Assembly (NCBI GenBank): GCA_024230095.1
Contig: JAAERS010000337.1
Coordinates: 1 to 64,000 of the forward strand
Length of the DNA: 64,000 bases
Origin: Gammaproteobacteria bacterium
GTDB taxonomy: Bacteria; Pseudomonadota; Gammaproteobacteria; Pseudomonadales; Balneatricaceae
Direction: 5' to 3'
Made by a program: the position numbers and the translations under genes. A model generated the notes under the pieces. It searched no databases and had not been told where the DNA came from. It worked only from the letters and a program-made list of their open reading frames with translations. Positions 9,189 through 18,840 of the stretch are shown in pieces (within the stretch, counting starts at the first letter, position 1; every line of letters begins with the position of its first letter).

Positions 9189-9956
9189 CTATCCATACAC
9201 TGGCTTTGCGCCCGTAACAGGCACTACTGCGCCGCACATATAGCGCGCTGCATCAGAAGCCAAAAAAGCTATCACATCAGCAATATCTTGAGGTTCGGCA
9301 ATGCGCCCGATAGGTACGCTCTGATTCAACTGTGATATACCTTCATCCGGGTCAAGGCCGCGTTTTGCAAACCCCGTACGAATCATTGGCGTATTCACCT
9401 CATTCGGGCAAACGGCGTTAATACGAATATTGTCAGGGGCGTGATCGACCGCCAGATTGCGCGTCAAACACGCCAGTGCCCCTTTGCTCGTGCAATAGGC
9501 CACATGAGCAGGGCCCGGCTCTGTGCCCCATACAGAGCTGGTGTTGACAATGGCACCAGCACCGGCCCTTTGCATATAAGGAATGGTGGCACGGCATAAA
9601 AAGAATACGGCGTTAAGATTAACATTCATGGCCGAAAACCACATTTCATCGGTGGTTTCTAGAATGGTCCCACGGGGAATAATGCCGGCATTATTAAGCA
9701 AAATATCAATCCCACCATACACTTTCACACAAGCTAACACGAGCTTCTCGCAGTCTTGCTTGTGCGCCAGATCAGTCACCTGTATGGCCACCTTATAGCC
9801 CTTAGCCTGCCATTTAGATCCTAAATCTTGCAAGCTTTGAGCTTGATAGTCGGCCGCCATTACACATGCCCCTTCACTAGCAAATAACTCGACTAGGGTT
9901 TGACCTATGCCACCGGCCGCACCGGTAATAATGACCGTTTTATCTTGAAAACGCAT
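9189..9956 (-). CDS. Short-chain dehydrogenase/reductase (SDR), operon with MttB-like gene
   Basis: A 255-residue classical SDR with TGAAGGIG at residues 11-18, NNAG at 88-91, catalytic serine at 140/141, Y154 and K158 (YCTSK). The C-terminus reads VVPVTGAKPVYG instead of the usual VDGG, a small departure. AGGAG stands before the ATG. It lies 37 bp after the flavin oxidoreductase gene. It is clearly different in sequence from the next SDR, so the pair may act on successive substrates rather than being a fresh duplication. Confidence 0.9.
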   Translation of the reverse strand: MRFQDKTVIITGAAGGIGQTLVELFASEGACVMAADYQAQSLQDLGSKWQAKGYKVAIQVTDLAHKQDCEKLVLACVKVYGGIDILLNNAGIIPRGTILETTDEMWFSAMNVNLNAVFFLCRATIPYMQRAGAGAIVNTSSVWGTEPGPAHVAYCTSKGALACLTRNLAVDHAPDNIRINAVCPNEVNTPMIRTGFAKRGLDPDEGISQLNQSVPIGRIAEPQDIADVIAFLASDAARYMCGAVVPVTGAKPVYG

Positions 9957-9993
9957 ACGTTATCACTCCTGTTTATACAAACCTGAAGTATGA

Positions 9994-12048
9994 TTAATAG
10001 TCCTTGAGTAACCGAATGGCGTCATATAAGGCGGCGTGAATGTTACGCCCAGCCCAAGCATCACCAATACGATAGAGATAAAAATCAGCCTCTGGATTTA
10101 CCTCCAACAAACGCGGCAGGCCCTGTTGAATACCCATGAAGTCGATGTCGCCGTTGTTACGACTCAGGGGAGCTAGCTGGTGGAACAGCTCATCATTGGC
10201 ATCGGTGCTGTTTTCTACCACGACCTGATCCACCAAACGGGTTTGTTGACTATTACTGTACTCATTCCATAAGGTGGCTAAAAGCTGGTGGTCTTGCTGC
10301 TGGACACCCAGCAACTCCCAATCGGCGGTCAAGCGCGCATTATGAGCATACAAATCACGCAAATAATGGGGGAAATTGACATCACCTACGTCGCGACCTA
10401 CGGTGCGATGAGGACTGACCAACTCCAACTGCAGGGTACCTTTAGCCAACATATAAGAGGCCCCACTCATCGCTTGGTGCCCACCATTATTGTCATACAC
10501 CAATGCCTTGGCTGCCGGTTTGGCATAGCCACTGAGAATGTCCCATAGACCAGTAACTAGATGCTCGCCAAACTTTAAAGGTAGCGGCCTAGGTAACCCA
10601 CCCGTAGCCACAATGACCATTTGCGGTGCATAACTTTGCACAGTATCCCTATCGGCGAAACAGTGATAAACAAAGTCAACACCCAAGGCCTCACATTCGG
10701 CAAACAACCAGTCAGTGATGCTGGCCATTTCCATGCGACGGGGCACCATAGCGGCTAAGTTTACTTGCCCACCAACCTGTCCGGTGGCTTCTAGTAGCGT
10801 CACCTTATGACCACGTTCGGCCATTATCCGCGCCGCTTCCATACCCGCTACACCAGCCCCAATCACCAATACATGTCGGGGCTGTGAGGCCGCGTATAAC
10901 GTATGAGGAATTTGGGCTTCGCGCCCCGTAGCCGCATTATGAATGCACAAGGCTTCACCTTTGGCGTGTAAACGATCCAGACAGTAGCCAGCACCAACAC
11001 AAGGGCGTATTCGATGTTCCTGACCAGCCTTCAACTTTGCAATAATATTTGGATCAGCCATGTGTCCACGGGTCATACCAATCAAGTCAACAGCACCTGA
11101 CTCAATGGCGTAGCGTGCGGTGGCCACATCGGTTACTCTGGTAGCATGCATGATCGGCAGTTGTAGGTTTTGTTTCATGCGTGCGGCCAGGGACAAATAT
11201 GGCGCCGATGGATTACCCATAGGTGGGATACAATCTGCTAAGCCCATATCTGTAGTGAGGTGGCCACCTACAAAATTAAAAAAGTTTAACCCACCAGAGG
11301 CTTGCAATTGCTGGGCAATATGCAAGCATTGGCTTTCATCCAAGCCTTGAATACCCTGAGATTCACGCAAAAAATCATTACCAGTCATGCGAATACCCAG
11401 CAAAAACTTCTTGCCTACGGCCTCACGAATAGCCTCAATCACCTGCAAGGTAAACGCCAAACGATTATTTTTTGTCGCACTATAAGCATCGTCACGCTGA
11501 TTAAATGCCGGGGTCCAAAATTGATCCAAAAGATGCGCATAAGCCATCAATTCAACACCATCTAAACCAGCCTCGGCGCAACGGTATGCGGCGCGGGCAT
11601 AATCTGCCACGATGCGTTGCAGATCGGCCTCTCGCAACACCGCTGGATTGCTGCCATGGGGGCGTTCTGGAATGGCGCTGGGGGCCACTGGCGGTAACCA
11701 GTGCTCAACATCAAAAGCCGTGCGACGCCCCAAGTGGGTTATTTGGCACATGATGGCCGCCCCCTCATCATGGACCCCTTGAGCCATTTCTTTCATCCAC
11801 GGCACCACACGATCATGGCTAAGATCAATTTGCGCAAAAGCCGCTGGAGAGTCCGGCGATACCGTACAAGAGCCGCCAAACATCGTCAGACCCAACCCAC
11901 CCTTGGCCTTGGCTTGATGATAAAGCCGGTAGCGTTGCTTAGGCAGACGGTCTTCGATATAACCTGGGGCATGGGCCGTACTTATAAGGCGATTACGCAG
12001 GGTCAAATGGCCGAACTCAAAGGGATGCAGTAAAGGATCTAAGGACAT
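9994..12048 (-). CDS. NADH:flavin oxidoreductase of the TMADH/DgcA type
   Basis: A 684-residue enzyme with an N-terminal FMN-binding TIM barrel of the old-yellow-enzyme family (about 1-370), an iron-sulfur segment, and a C-terminal FAD/NAD Rossmann region ([12 protein letters not shown] at 395-406). Relatives are trimethylamine dehydrogenase and dimethylglycine catabolism protein DgcA of Pseudomonas, which has nearly the same length. The cluster motif reads C350-x5-C356-x11-C368. The usual second cysteine is Ala353, so one 4Fe-4S ligand is absent. It lies between MttB1 and two SDR genes, supporting a role in N-demethylation. No dgcB partner is present. DgcA-like function is an inference. Confidence 0.88.
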   Translation of the reverse strand: MSLDPLLHPFEFGHLTLRNRLISTAHAPGYIEDRLPKQRYRLYHQAKAKGGLGLTMFGGSCTVSPDSPAAFAQIDLSHDRVVPWMKEMAQGVHDEGAAIMCQITHLGRRTAFDVEHWLPPVAPSAIPERPHGSNPAVLREADLQRIVADYARAAYRCAEAGLDGVELMAYAHLLDQFWTPAFNQRDDAYSATKNNRLAFTLQVIEAIREAVGKKFLLGIRMTGNDFLRESQGIQGLDESQCLHIAQQLQASGGLNFFNFVGGHLTTDMGLADCIPPMGNPSAPYLSLAARMKQNLQLPIMHATRVTDVATARYAIESGAVDLIGMTRGHMADPNIIAKLKAGQEHRIRPCVGAGYCLDRLHAKGEALCIHNAATGREAQIPHTLYAASQPRHVLVIGAGVAGMEAARIMAERGHKVTLLEATGQVGGQVNLAAMVPRRMEMASITDWLFAECEALGVDFVYHCFADRDTVQSYAPQMVIVATGGLPRPLPLKFGEHLVTGLWDILSGYAKPAAKALVYDNNGGHQAMSGASYMLAKGTLQLELVSPHRTVGRDVGDVNFPHYLRDLYAHNARLTADWELLGVQQQDHQLLATLWNEYSNSQQTRLVDQVVVENSTDANDELFHQLAPLSRNNGDIDFMGIQQGLPRLLEVNPEADFYLYRIGDAWAGRNIHAALYDAIRLLKDY

Positions 12049-12107
12049 GGTTACACCTTTATTGTTGATTGTAATTGAAACCTATCCACCACCGACAAAG
12101 TAGCGGA

Positions 12108-13667
12108 CTAATAAGTCTCATTCAAGCCACCATCAACAGGAATCAGCCGTTCCCGACGGGCTATATAGTCGAGCAATTCGTCATTTTTGTTGACTTCCAA
12201 CTTGGGCTCTTGGTAGTCAGCCAATTGGGACTTGGCAAATTTTAAGGCACGCTCGGTAATATCCATACTGCCTTCGGCAACCCACTGTTCAATGTTCATA
12301 TTGTCGAGCAGGTTAGGCATAAAAAATGCCCGTTGAAAATTGTCCTGCGTATGTTGGTGGCCCAAATAATGACCACCAGGGCCCACATCACGCACGGCAG
12401 CCAGAGCCTCGTCGAAATCATCCCAACGCGGCCCTTCAGTCATGCGGTAGGCCATGGCGCACTGCTCGGCATCAACCATGAACTTGGCTACGGAGCAATG
12501 CATACCCGCTTCGTTCCACCCTGCCGAGTGCCAAATATAGTTTGCCCCTGCACTCATCACCCCCATTAAATTAACGCCACTTTCATAACCAGCTTGGGCG
12601 TCAAAAGTTTTGGCACCACCCAAAGTGTTGGAAGTGCGCCAGGGCACATCATAAAACCGCGCCATCTGACCGATCATAAAGTTCATTAGATTGATTTCCG
12701 GTGTGCCCGCCATGGGCGAGCCCGAACGCATGGACACCGTAGAAAGATAATGGCCATAAATGGCGCGCGCACCAGGTTTGAGTAACTGTGTATAGGCCAA
12801 GGCCGACAATGCTTCGGCATTTAACTGCACCACCGCTGGTACCGTAGAAGCAGGAGTATTCGCCCCCCCTAAAACAAAAGGTGAGCACAATACTGGTTGT
12901 TTACGCTGCACAAAAGCACGCAAGGCACCGAGCATGGTTTCGTCCCATACCAAAGGCGAATTACCGTTGATATTTCCCGTGGTAACCGCATGAGTATCAA
13001 CAAATTCTTTACCGAACAAGATATCACACATGTCCATTACATCTTCAGCATTCCTGCCAGAGGTAGTCATGCCCATAAAGGTCTTATCAGAATACTTCAT
13101 GGAAGAATAAGTAATACGCAGATGACGCCAAGGCACAGCATGGTCCATCGGTTCAACAATATGATGGGCACTGGAATGCAAAGCCGGGCTCATATGTGCC
13201 AGTTTGTGGAACATGGCCAAGTCATCCAAAGTTGGGTTACGGCGCACATCTTCCAGATCACGTAGAAATGGTGCACCCGTCATGGGCACGAATATGCTTT
13301 TTTTGCCACCAAAATCGAGATTATTGGCTGGGTTTCGCGCATGATAAGTGAATGTTGACGGGATAGTGGCAATCAGTTCACGGATCATTTCTCGGTCAAA
13401 CTTGACCAAATCACCTTCCACGCGCGCGCCCGCCTTACGCCAATCTTGCAAGGCAATGGCATCGCGGAAGACCACGCCCACTTCTTCTAATATGGACATG
13501 GAAGCCGCGTCTATTTTTTTAATCTGATCTTGATCCAGCGGCTCCATATAAGGCAAGCCTCGAGTCAACTGGGGCAACATTTGCTCAATATTGTCGGTCC
13601 GTAGGGCGCGGCGGCTACTGCGCCCGCCGCGCCGAAATTTAGTCGCCTCCTGAAACGCCTTCGTCAT
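12108..13667 (-). CDS. MttB-family (trimethylamine methyltransferase-like) protein, non-pyrrolysine, copy 1
   Basis: A 519-residue member of the MttB superfamily. The reading frame is open throughout with no in-frame TAG, so it is the non-pyrrolysine type. Characterised members of that type (MtgB and relatives) demethylate glycine betaine, proline betaine or carnitine, passing the methyl group to a corrinoid protein. The ATG at 13667 has GGGAG upstream. A Met nine codons earlier does not. The arginine-rich N-terminus (FRRGGRSSRRAL) recurs in copy 2 at 60232. It heads an operon with the flavin oxidoreductase and two SDRs. No corrinoid protein or RamA-like activator is adjacent, so the methyl acceptor is unknown. 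Confidence 0.9.
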   Translation of the reverse strand: MTKAFQEATKFRRGGRSSRRALRTDNIEQMLPQLTRGLPYMEPLDQDQIKKIDAASMSILEEVGVVFRDAIALQDWRKAGARVEGDLVKFDREMIRELIATIPSTFTYHARNPANNLDFGGKKSIFVPMTGAPFLRDLEDVRRNPTLDDLAMFHKLAHMSPALHSSAHHIVEPMDHAVPWRHLRITYSSMKYSDKTFMGMTTSGRNAEDVMDMCDILFGKEFVDTHAVTTGNINGNSPLVWDETMLGALRAFVQRKQPVLCSPFVLGGANTPASTVPAVVQLNAEALSALAYTQLLKPGARAIYGHYLSTVSMRSGSPMAGTPEINLMNFMIGQMARFYDVPWRTSNTLGGAKTFDAQAGYESGVNLMGVMSAGANYIWHSAGWNEAGMHCSVAKFMVDAEQCAMAYRMTEGPRWDDFDEALAAVRDVGPGGHYLGHQHTQDNFQRAFFMPNLLDNMNIEQWVAEGSMDITERALKFAKSQLADYQEPKLEVNKNDELLDYIARRERLIPVDGGLNETY

Positions 13668-13841
13668 ACAACACTCCCTAATAACGCAAACCATTCGCTC
13701 GCATTTTATACAGCAAAATACGTCAATTTCAGGTACTAGACAAACTACATTTTTTCAACTTTATATTACATAAGGTTATCTATTTGCATCCAGCATCTAT
13801 GCATAATAAACTGATAGCAAGTACAATCTTTGAATCATGTT

Positions 13842-14750
13842 ATGTTACGTAAAAAACTACCTGGCATTAATGGCTTGGTAACCTTTGAAGCCGCTGCGCG
13901 CTATTTAAGCTTTACTCAGGCGGCTGATGAGCTTTGCGTTTCCCAAGCCGCCGTTAGTCGGCAAATTAAACGTTTGGAAGATCAGCTAGGCTGCCCCCTG
14001 TTTTTGCGCATACGCCGACACCTAGAATTAACCAAAGATGGCCAGCGCCTTTTTCAGGCCGTGACCATGGGGCTAGGTCATATTGGTGGTGTGTGTGATG
14101 AAATTCGTCGCACCCAAAACACCGATCAAATTACCATCGCCTCCACTTTGGCCTTCTCTACTTTTTGGCTGATGCCAAGGATTCGTGCCTTTCAACAGCA
14201 GTACCCCCACGTTAAAGTGCATGTCATCGCCACGGATAAGGCTAATGAACTGCGATCAGAAAAAGTGGATTTGGCCTTAACTTGCGGAAACAGCCAGTTA
14301 CAAGGACACGAGACTCATTACCTATTCTCTGAACGGGCCTACCCCATATGCAGTCCCGCCTACCTCGAAACACACTCACGCCCCCAAACGCCCAAAGACT
14401 TACTGCAACACCGACTGTTGCACATGGACGAACAACTGTGGGAAAACATCGGTTGGGATGCCATTGACTGGTCAGCATGGTTACAACACTTTGGTGTCAC
14501 TGCCATCGACTTGTCATCAGGCCTAACTTTTAACAACTACCCAATGTTAATTCAGGCGGTCATGGAAGACGAAGGCATTGCCTTAGGTTTTGAGCATTCT
14601 ACGGGAGATCTCGTGGCCAAAAATAAACTGGTAGCCCTCACCGACCGCAAGTGGGATACGGGGCGTGGTTACTATTTGGCCATCAAATCCAACTTGGTAC
14701 ACGATCCCGATGTGCAGGCATTGAGCCAGTGGTTATTAAACAGCTATTGA
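13842..14750 (+). CDS. LysR-family transcriptional regulator (GcvA-like), divergent from MttB1 operon
   Basis: A 302-residue LysR regulator. The helix-turn-helix is at the N-terminus (FEAAARYLSFTQAADELCVS, then QAAVSRQIKRLE) and a LysR substrate domain follows. This N-terminus closely resembles GcvA. The ATG at 13842 is chosen over a TTG twelve bases upstream because the family begins a few residues before LPGINGL. It is transcribed away from the MttB1 operon with a 174-bp shared region, so it probably controls that operon. The ligand is unknown. Confidence 0.92.
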   Translation: MLRKKLPGINGLVTFEAAARYLSFTQAADELCVSQAAVSRQIKRLEDQLGCPLFLRIRRHLELTKDGQRLFQAVTMGLGHIGGVCDEIRRTQNTDQITIASTLAFSTFWLMPRIRAFQQQYPHVKVHVIATDKANELRSEKVDLALTCGNSQLQGHETHYLFSERAYPICSPAYLETHSRPQTPKDLLQHRLLHMDEQLWENIGWDAIDWSAWLQHFGVTAIDLSSGLTFNNYPMLIQAVMEDEGIALGFEHSTGDLVAKNKLVALTDRKWDTGRGYYLAIKSNLVHDPDVQALSQWLLNSY

Positions 14751-14769
14751 TCGCTTTAGTTGAATGATG

Positions 14770-16104
14770 CTAGGCCTCGGCTCCGGCCATAGACTCATGG
14801 CGCCAAATATTGCCCATCACGCCCAATGTCGATATAGGATGTGGCGGCATCCAAGCTGGCCTTGGCGACTGCAAGTATTGACGCAGCAATTCGCTATCGT
14901 GACCGGCCACCTGCTCTGCTAAAAGTTTGCCCGAAGCCGTGCCTCGAGCAACACCCAAGCCGTTCTGGCAGATAGCAGCATGAAGATTGCGGCCGACCTT
15001 ACCAAAAACCGTTCCTTCATTGCGACTCAGACATAAGAGCCCACCCCAACTGTACTCAAACTCTAAATTTGGCAACTGGCCTCCAAAACGGCGTTTGTAA
15101 GACTGAGTATGTATCGCCTTCATGTGCGATATAATGGTTTGATCATAACGCATTTTGTGGCCAGATTTGATACCTGTACGCACCACTAAACGCTGGTCAG
15201 CGGTACGCTTAATAGTAGCACCAGCCGGATGTGATGGCACCAAGCCCCACTGTCTCTCACCACCAAGTGAAGTTTGTTCCTGTCCACTCATAACACGCGT
15301 CATACTGGCAAATAGTAACAGGGGCAGCAATTGATTTTTGTATAACCCAAACATAGCACCAAAACCATTATTACATAACAGTACATGTTGAGCCTTAATC
15401 TGTCCGTTAGGGGTACTTAACAAATGGGGCTGTGCCCACTCGTAGCCATTGACTACTGTATTTTCATACAAACTCACATTGGCCGGCAAATGAGTGGCCA
15501 ACCCACGCACGAAAGCAACCGGTTGCAACGCTACGGTGCCCGGCGTATGTACCCCTGAATGATAATAATCAATGCCCGTAACCGCTTGTATTTGCTCTCC
15601 ACTAAGGGATGTATAGGCTTCGCCCAAGGCATCTAATCCACGCTTAAAAGCGGCATGACTCTTTGCCCCTTGCGCCGTAGCTGCGGCATGAATTTTGCCA
15701 GTTTCACTCCAATCACAATCAATGTTGTAACGCTCTACCAATTCCCGGGCATAGGTTATAGCGCTGCGATTAAAGGCCACAATCTGACGGTCAAGATCAT
15801 TGGCTCCTGTTGCCGAGCTGGTGTAAGAATCGGAGTCCAAAGTATGGGGCAAGTCAATCATAAAACCTGAGTTTCTGCCACTACTGGCCATGCCCACCGG
15901 CAAGGCATCAACCACAGCGATCTTCCAGTCGGGTTTTAATTCAGACAAACGATGTGCGGCACTTAAGCCCGCAAAACCCGCACCTAGAATCAGCGCATCA
16001 ACAGCAATATCTCCCGCTAAAGCCGGCTCTATATGAGGCGCAGGCAAGCTACCGTACCAACCGCTATCATCAGGGTATTGGGGACAATTTTTGACCTTTT
16101 GCAT
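14770..16104 (-). CDS. FAD-dependent amine oxidoreductase, DAO/PuuB family
   Basis: A 444-residue DAO-fold protein. The FAD-binding GAGFAGLSAA is at residues 41-50, SSGRNSGFMIDLPH near 75, and the C-terminal NGLGVARGTASGKLLAEQ near 386. It is in the same family as gamma-glutamylputrescine oxidase (PuuB), which oxidises a secondary amine to an aldehyde with H2O2 release. The gene ends an operon of DapA-like lyase, aldehyde dehydrogenase and this oxidase. An amine-to-aldehyde-to-acid route is likely. The substrate is not evident, and no glutamylating ligase (PuuA) is in the window. Confidence 0.85.
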   Translation of the reverse strand: MQKVKNCPQYPDDSGWYGSLPAPHIEPALAGDIAVDALILGAGFAGLSAAHRLSELKPDWKIAVVDALPVGMASSGRNSGFMIDLPHTLDSDSYTSSATGANDLDRQIVAFNRSAITYARELVERYNIDCDWSETGKIHAAATAQGAKSHAAFKRGLDALGEAYTSLSGEQIQAVTGIDYYHSGVHTPGTVALQPVAFVRGLATHLPANVSLYENTVVNGYEWAQPHLLSTPNGQIKAQHVLLCNNGFGAMFGLYKNQLLPLLLFASMTRVMSGQEQTSLGGERQWGLVPSHPAGATIKRTADQRLVVRTGIKSGHKMRYDQTIISHMKAIHTQSYKRRFGGQLPNLEFEYSWGGLLCLSRNEGTVFGKVGRNLHAAICQNGLGVARGTASGKLLAEQVAGHDSELLRQYLQSPRPAWMPPHPISTLGVMGNIWRHESMAGAEA

Positions 16105-16193
16105 AAGGGCTACTCAAACATGTCACGGGACAGCTCGGCTGTCTTAATAGTCAACTGCTAGCGCACCCGTAAGTTAAATGACCGTTGTCTTAA

Positions 16194-17708
16194 TTAGTCC
16201 AACTCAGCATCAGACTCAGTGGTTAAATCTAACCAAATAGTCTTCAGTTCCGTATATTGATCATGGGCATGAACGCCATTATCACGGCCCCCAAACCCAG
16301 ACTGTTTGTAGCCACCAAACGGGGTCGCCAAATTGCCTTCACCATAGCAATTCACGGTTACCGTACCCGCCTTAATCGCCTTAGCAATGAGGTGAGCCCG
16401 CCGCACATGGCTAGTGAATACAGAGGCAGCAAGGCCATAACAAGTATCGTTTGCCAAGGCGACGGCTTGCGTTGCCGTCTTGACCGTCATTACAGATAAT
16501 ACTGGTCCAAAAATTTCATCTTGGGCAATGGTCATATCGGCTGTCACATCATCAAAGATGGTGGGTTCGATAAACAAGCCACTACCCGTTTCAATAGCCT
16601 TGCCACCGGCTACTAGCGTAGCCCCCTCCTGCTGACCTTTCACAATGTATCCCATGACCTTGTCAAAGTGCACTTTTGACACCAGGGAACCCAAGCGATA
16701 ACGGGGATCCATAGGATCACCAGTAGTCCAATTGCCCAGCTTTTCCTGCAACTTGGCCATGAGCAAGGGTTTGACACCTTCTTGCACAATCAAACGGGAA
16801 TTGGAAGAGCAGTTCTCTCCCATGTTCCAGAACACGGCGGTCAATACTTGCTCCGCAACCTCATCCAGTCGCTCCGCATCATCGAGCACGATACAAGGAT
16901 TCTTGCCACCACACTCCAACACCACCTTTTTCAAGTTACTTTCAGCGGCGTACTTGAGAAAGTAGCGCCCTACTTCTGTCGAGCCGGTGAAAGAGACGCC
17001 ATCAATATCCATATGCCGACCCAGTGCCTGTCCACAGATATCTCCCAAGCCAGGCAGTACTTGCAAAACACCCGCTGGCACGCCCGCCTCATGGGCCAAT
17101 TCCGCCATGCGTAGGCAAGTCATACTCGTTTCTTCAGCTGGTTTAAGAATCACACTATTGCCCGCCGCTAAAGCAGGCCCTAGTTTCCAGGCCGCCATAA
17201 GCATGGGAAAGTTCCACGGCAATACCGCCGCCACCACACCCAATGGTTCACGAATCACCATGGAGATAGCGTCATCGCCCGTGGGCGCTACCTGATCATA
17301 TATTTTATCTATGGCTTCGGCATGCCACTGAATGCAATCAATGGTTTCTTGCATATCAATGGTTTCACAATCACGGATGGGTTTGCCACTATCCAAGGTT
17401 TCCATGACCGCCAGCTCATGGCTGTGACGCCGTAATAACTTCACAAACTGAATCATTATCTGCTTGCGTTCAGACGGACTCTTCTTGCTCCAAGTACCAC
17501 TATCAAAGGCTTGCCGAGCTTTTTGTACGGCTTGGTTAACGTCGGCTTCATCACAGGCGGCAATCTGGCCCAGTTCCTGTCCAGTTGCTGGATTGTGGGT
17601 GGCAAAGGTAGCGCCACTTTGGGAGGCCGCAAAATGGCCATTGATAAAGGCATTGGTTGGCAAATTTAATTTGTCAGCAATAGCTAGGTAATCCTGTTTA
17701 CTTAACAT
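16194..17708 (-). CDS. NAD(P)-dependent aldehyde dehydrogenase (PuuC-like)
   Basis: A 504-residue aldehyde dehydrogenase with N166 (PWNFPM), the coenzyme loop FTGSTEVG at 240-247, general base E265 (LECGGKNP) and nucleophile C300 (MGENCSSNSR). The NCSSNSR context and overall length fit the PuuC/AldH group acting on amino-aldehydes. GGGAG stands before the ATG and the gene starts 17 bp after the DapA-family gene. It presumably oxidises the aldehyde made by the downstream FAD oxidase. The exact substrate cannot be told. Confidence 0.92.
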   Translation of the reverse strand: MLSKQDYLAIADKLNLPTNAFINGHFAASQSGATFATHNPATGQELGQIAACDEADVNQAVQKARQAFDSGTWSKKSPSERKQIMIQFVKLLRRHSHELAVMETLDSGKPIRDCETIDMQETIDCIQWHAEAIDKIYDQVAPTGDDAISMVIREPLGVVAAVLPWNFPMLMAAWKLGPALAAGNSVILKPAEETSMTCLRMAELAHEAGVPAGVLQVLPGLGDICGQALGRHMDIDGVSFTGSTEVGRYFLKYAAESNLKKVVLECGGKNPCIVLDDAERLDEVAEQVLTAVFWNMGENCSSNSRLIVQEGVKPLLMAKLQEKLGNWTTGDPMDPRYRLGSLVSKVHFDKVMGYIVKGQQEGATLVAGGKAIETGSGLFIEPTIFDDVTADMTIAQDEIFGPVLSVMTVKTATQAVALANDTCYGLAASVFTSHVRRAHLIAKAIKAGTVTVNCYGEGNLATPFGGYKQSGFGGRDNGVHAHDQYTELKTIWLDLTTESDAELD

Positions 17709-17725
17709 GTTGTATACTCCCTGGC

Positions 17726-18643
17726 CTAGTTGGCGCTATCTGATTCGGCCAGAATATTGGCAATCGTGGTTTGCACCACTTCAACGGTTACTTCAAATTC
17801 GCGACGCATTTCCTTGGTCAAGCCTCGCAAAGGCTTGCGTACAGAACCAGCAAACATGCCCTGCAATTCACAGCCAAATTTAATACTTTGCACAAATTTT
17901 CCACCCTGTTCCAAGGCCTTCATGAGCGGCAGCAGCGCCGTCATGATGCGGCGACCTTTATCAAAGTCTTTTTCCACAGCACAAGCATGGTACAAAGCAT
18001 AATGTTCCTGCGGCAGAAAGTTTGAAGCACCGGCTACCCAGCTACGGGCCCCCCAAGCAAAAAATTCAAGGGCTTGATCATCCATACCCACAGAAAGCTG
18101 AATATGGGGATAATGACGCGCTAACAGATGCAGTCGGTTGATATCACCACTGCTCTCTTTAATAGCACAGAAACTAGCACGCTGACTAACATGCTCTAAG
18201 AACACTTCATCCATGGGGGCATTGGTACGATCAGGAAAGTTGTAAAGCATAATAGGTAATTCCGTAACCCGCTCCACTGACAAGCAGTGACGTGCCAATT
18301 CCAATGAGGTCGGACAAGCGTAATAAGGCGCACCTAGCAAAAGGCAATCGGCACCAATACGCATAGCTTCACGCGCATAATCCTCCGCATCCTCTGTGCG
18401 CAACGCACCAACACCAGCAATCAAAGGCACACGATCTTGGGTAACTTCTCTGGCAATTTCCATAGTGCGCACACGTTCCTGTTTGGTCATGGCATAGTAT
18501 TCACCAGTGGTACCGCCAACTATAATACCTTGCACGCCAGCATCGATGATGCCAGTAATGACATCCGCATAGGCTTTTTCTTGAATAGTAAAATCATCGG
18601 CGAAGGGGGTAATCACCGGCGTATAAATTCCTTCAAATTGCAT
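17726..18643 (-). CDS. Dihydrodipicolinate synthase/N-acetylneuraminate lyase family protein
   Basis: A 305-residue class I aldolase-fold protein. It shows GGTTGE at residues 43-48, Y134 (LYNFP) and the Schiff-base lysine K162 (IKESSGD). The DapA superfamily covers dihydrodipicolinate synthase, sialate lyase, and dehydratases or deaminases of sugar acids and hydroxyproline. Placement with an aldehyde dehydrogenase and an amine oxidase argues for a catabolic lyase or deaminase rather than lysine synthesis. It is the first gene of the three-gene operon, with GAGGG before the ATG. Confidence 0.88.
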   Translation of the reverse strand: MQFEGIYTPVITPFADDFTIQEKAYADVITGIIDAGVQGIIVGGTTGEYYAMTKQERVRTMEIAREVTQDRVPLIAGVGALRTEDAEDYAREAMRIGADCLLLGAPYYACPTSLELARHCLSVERVTELPIMLYNFPDRTNAPMDEVFLEHVSQRASFCAIKESSGDINRLHLLARHYPHIQLSVGMDDQALEFFAWGARSWVAGASNFLPQEHYALYHACAVEKDFDKGRRIMTALLPLMKALEQGGKFVQSIKFGCELQGMFAGSVRKPLRGLTKEMRREFEVTVEVVQTTIANILAESDSAN

Positions 18644-18840
18644 AACGCCCTCATTTAGAGTTACTTGGAAATGAGATTAGCATATAAGCACTAAAGAGTA
18701 GGGTCAAACAACATTTTTACGGACCAATTGATAACATTAAGTTATACAAAAGCTGTATTGTAAATGACAAGCCACTGGCTGCACATCGTGATATGCTTGC
18801 TGGCATCACAAATTCGGACAACAACCATTCTAAAGTTACT

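Noticed and set aside
17464-17691. Antisense open frames within the aldehyde dehydrogenase and neighbouring genes
   Set aside because: They are shadows of strongly supported genes, without start signals or similarity.
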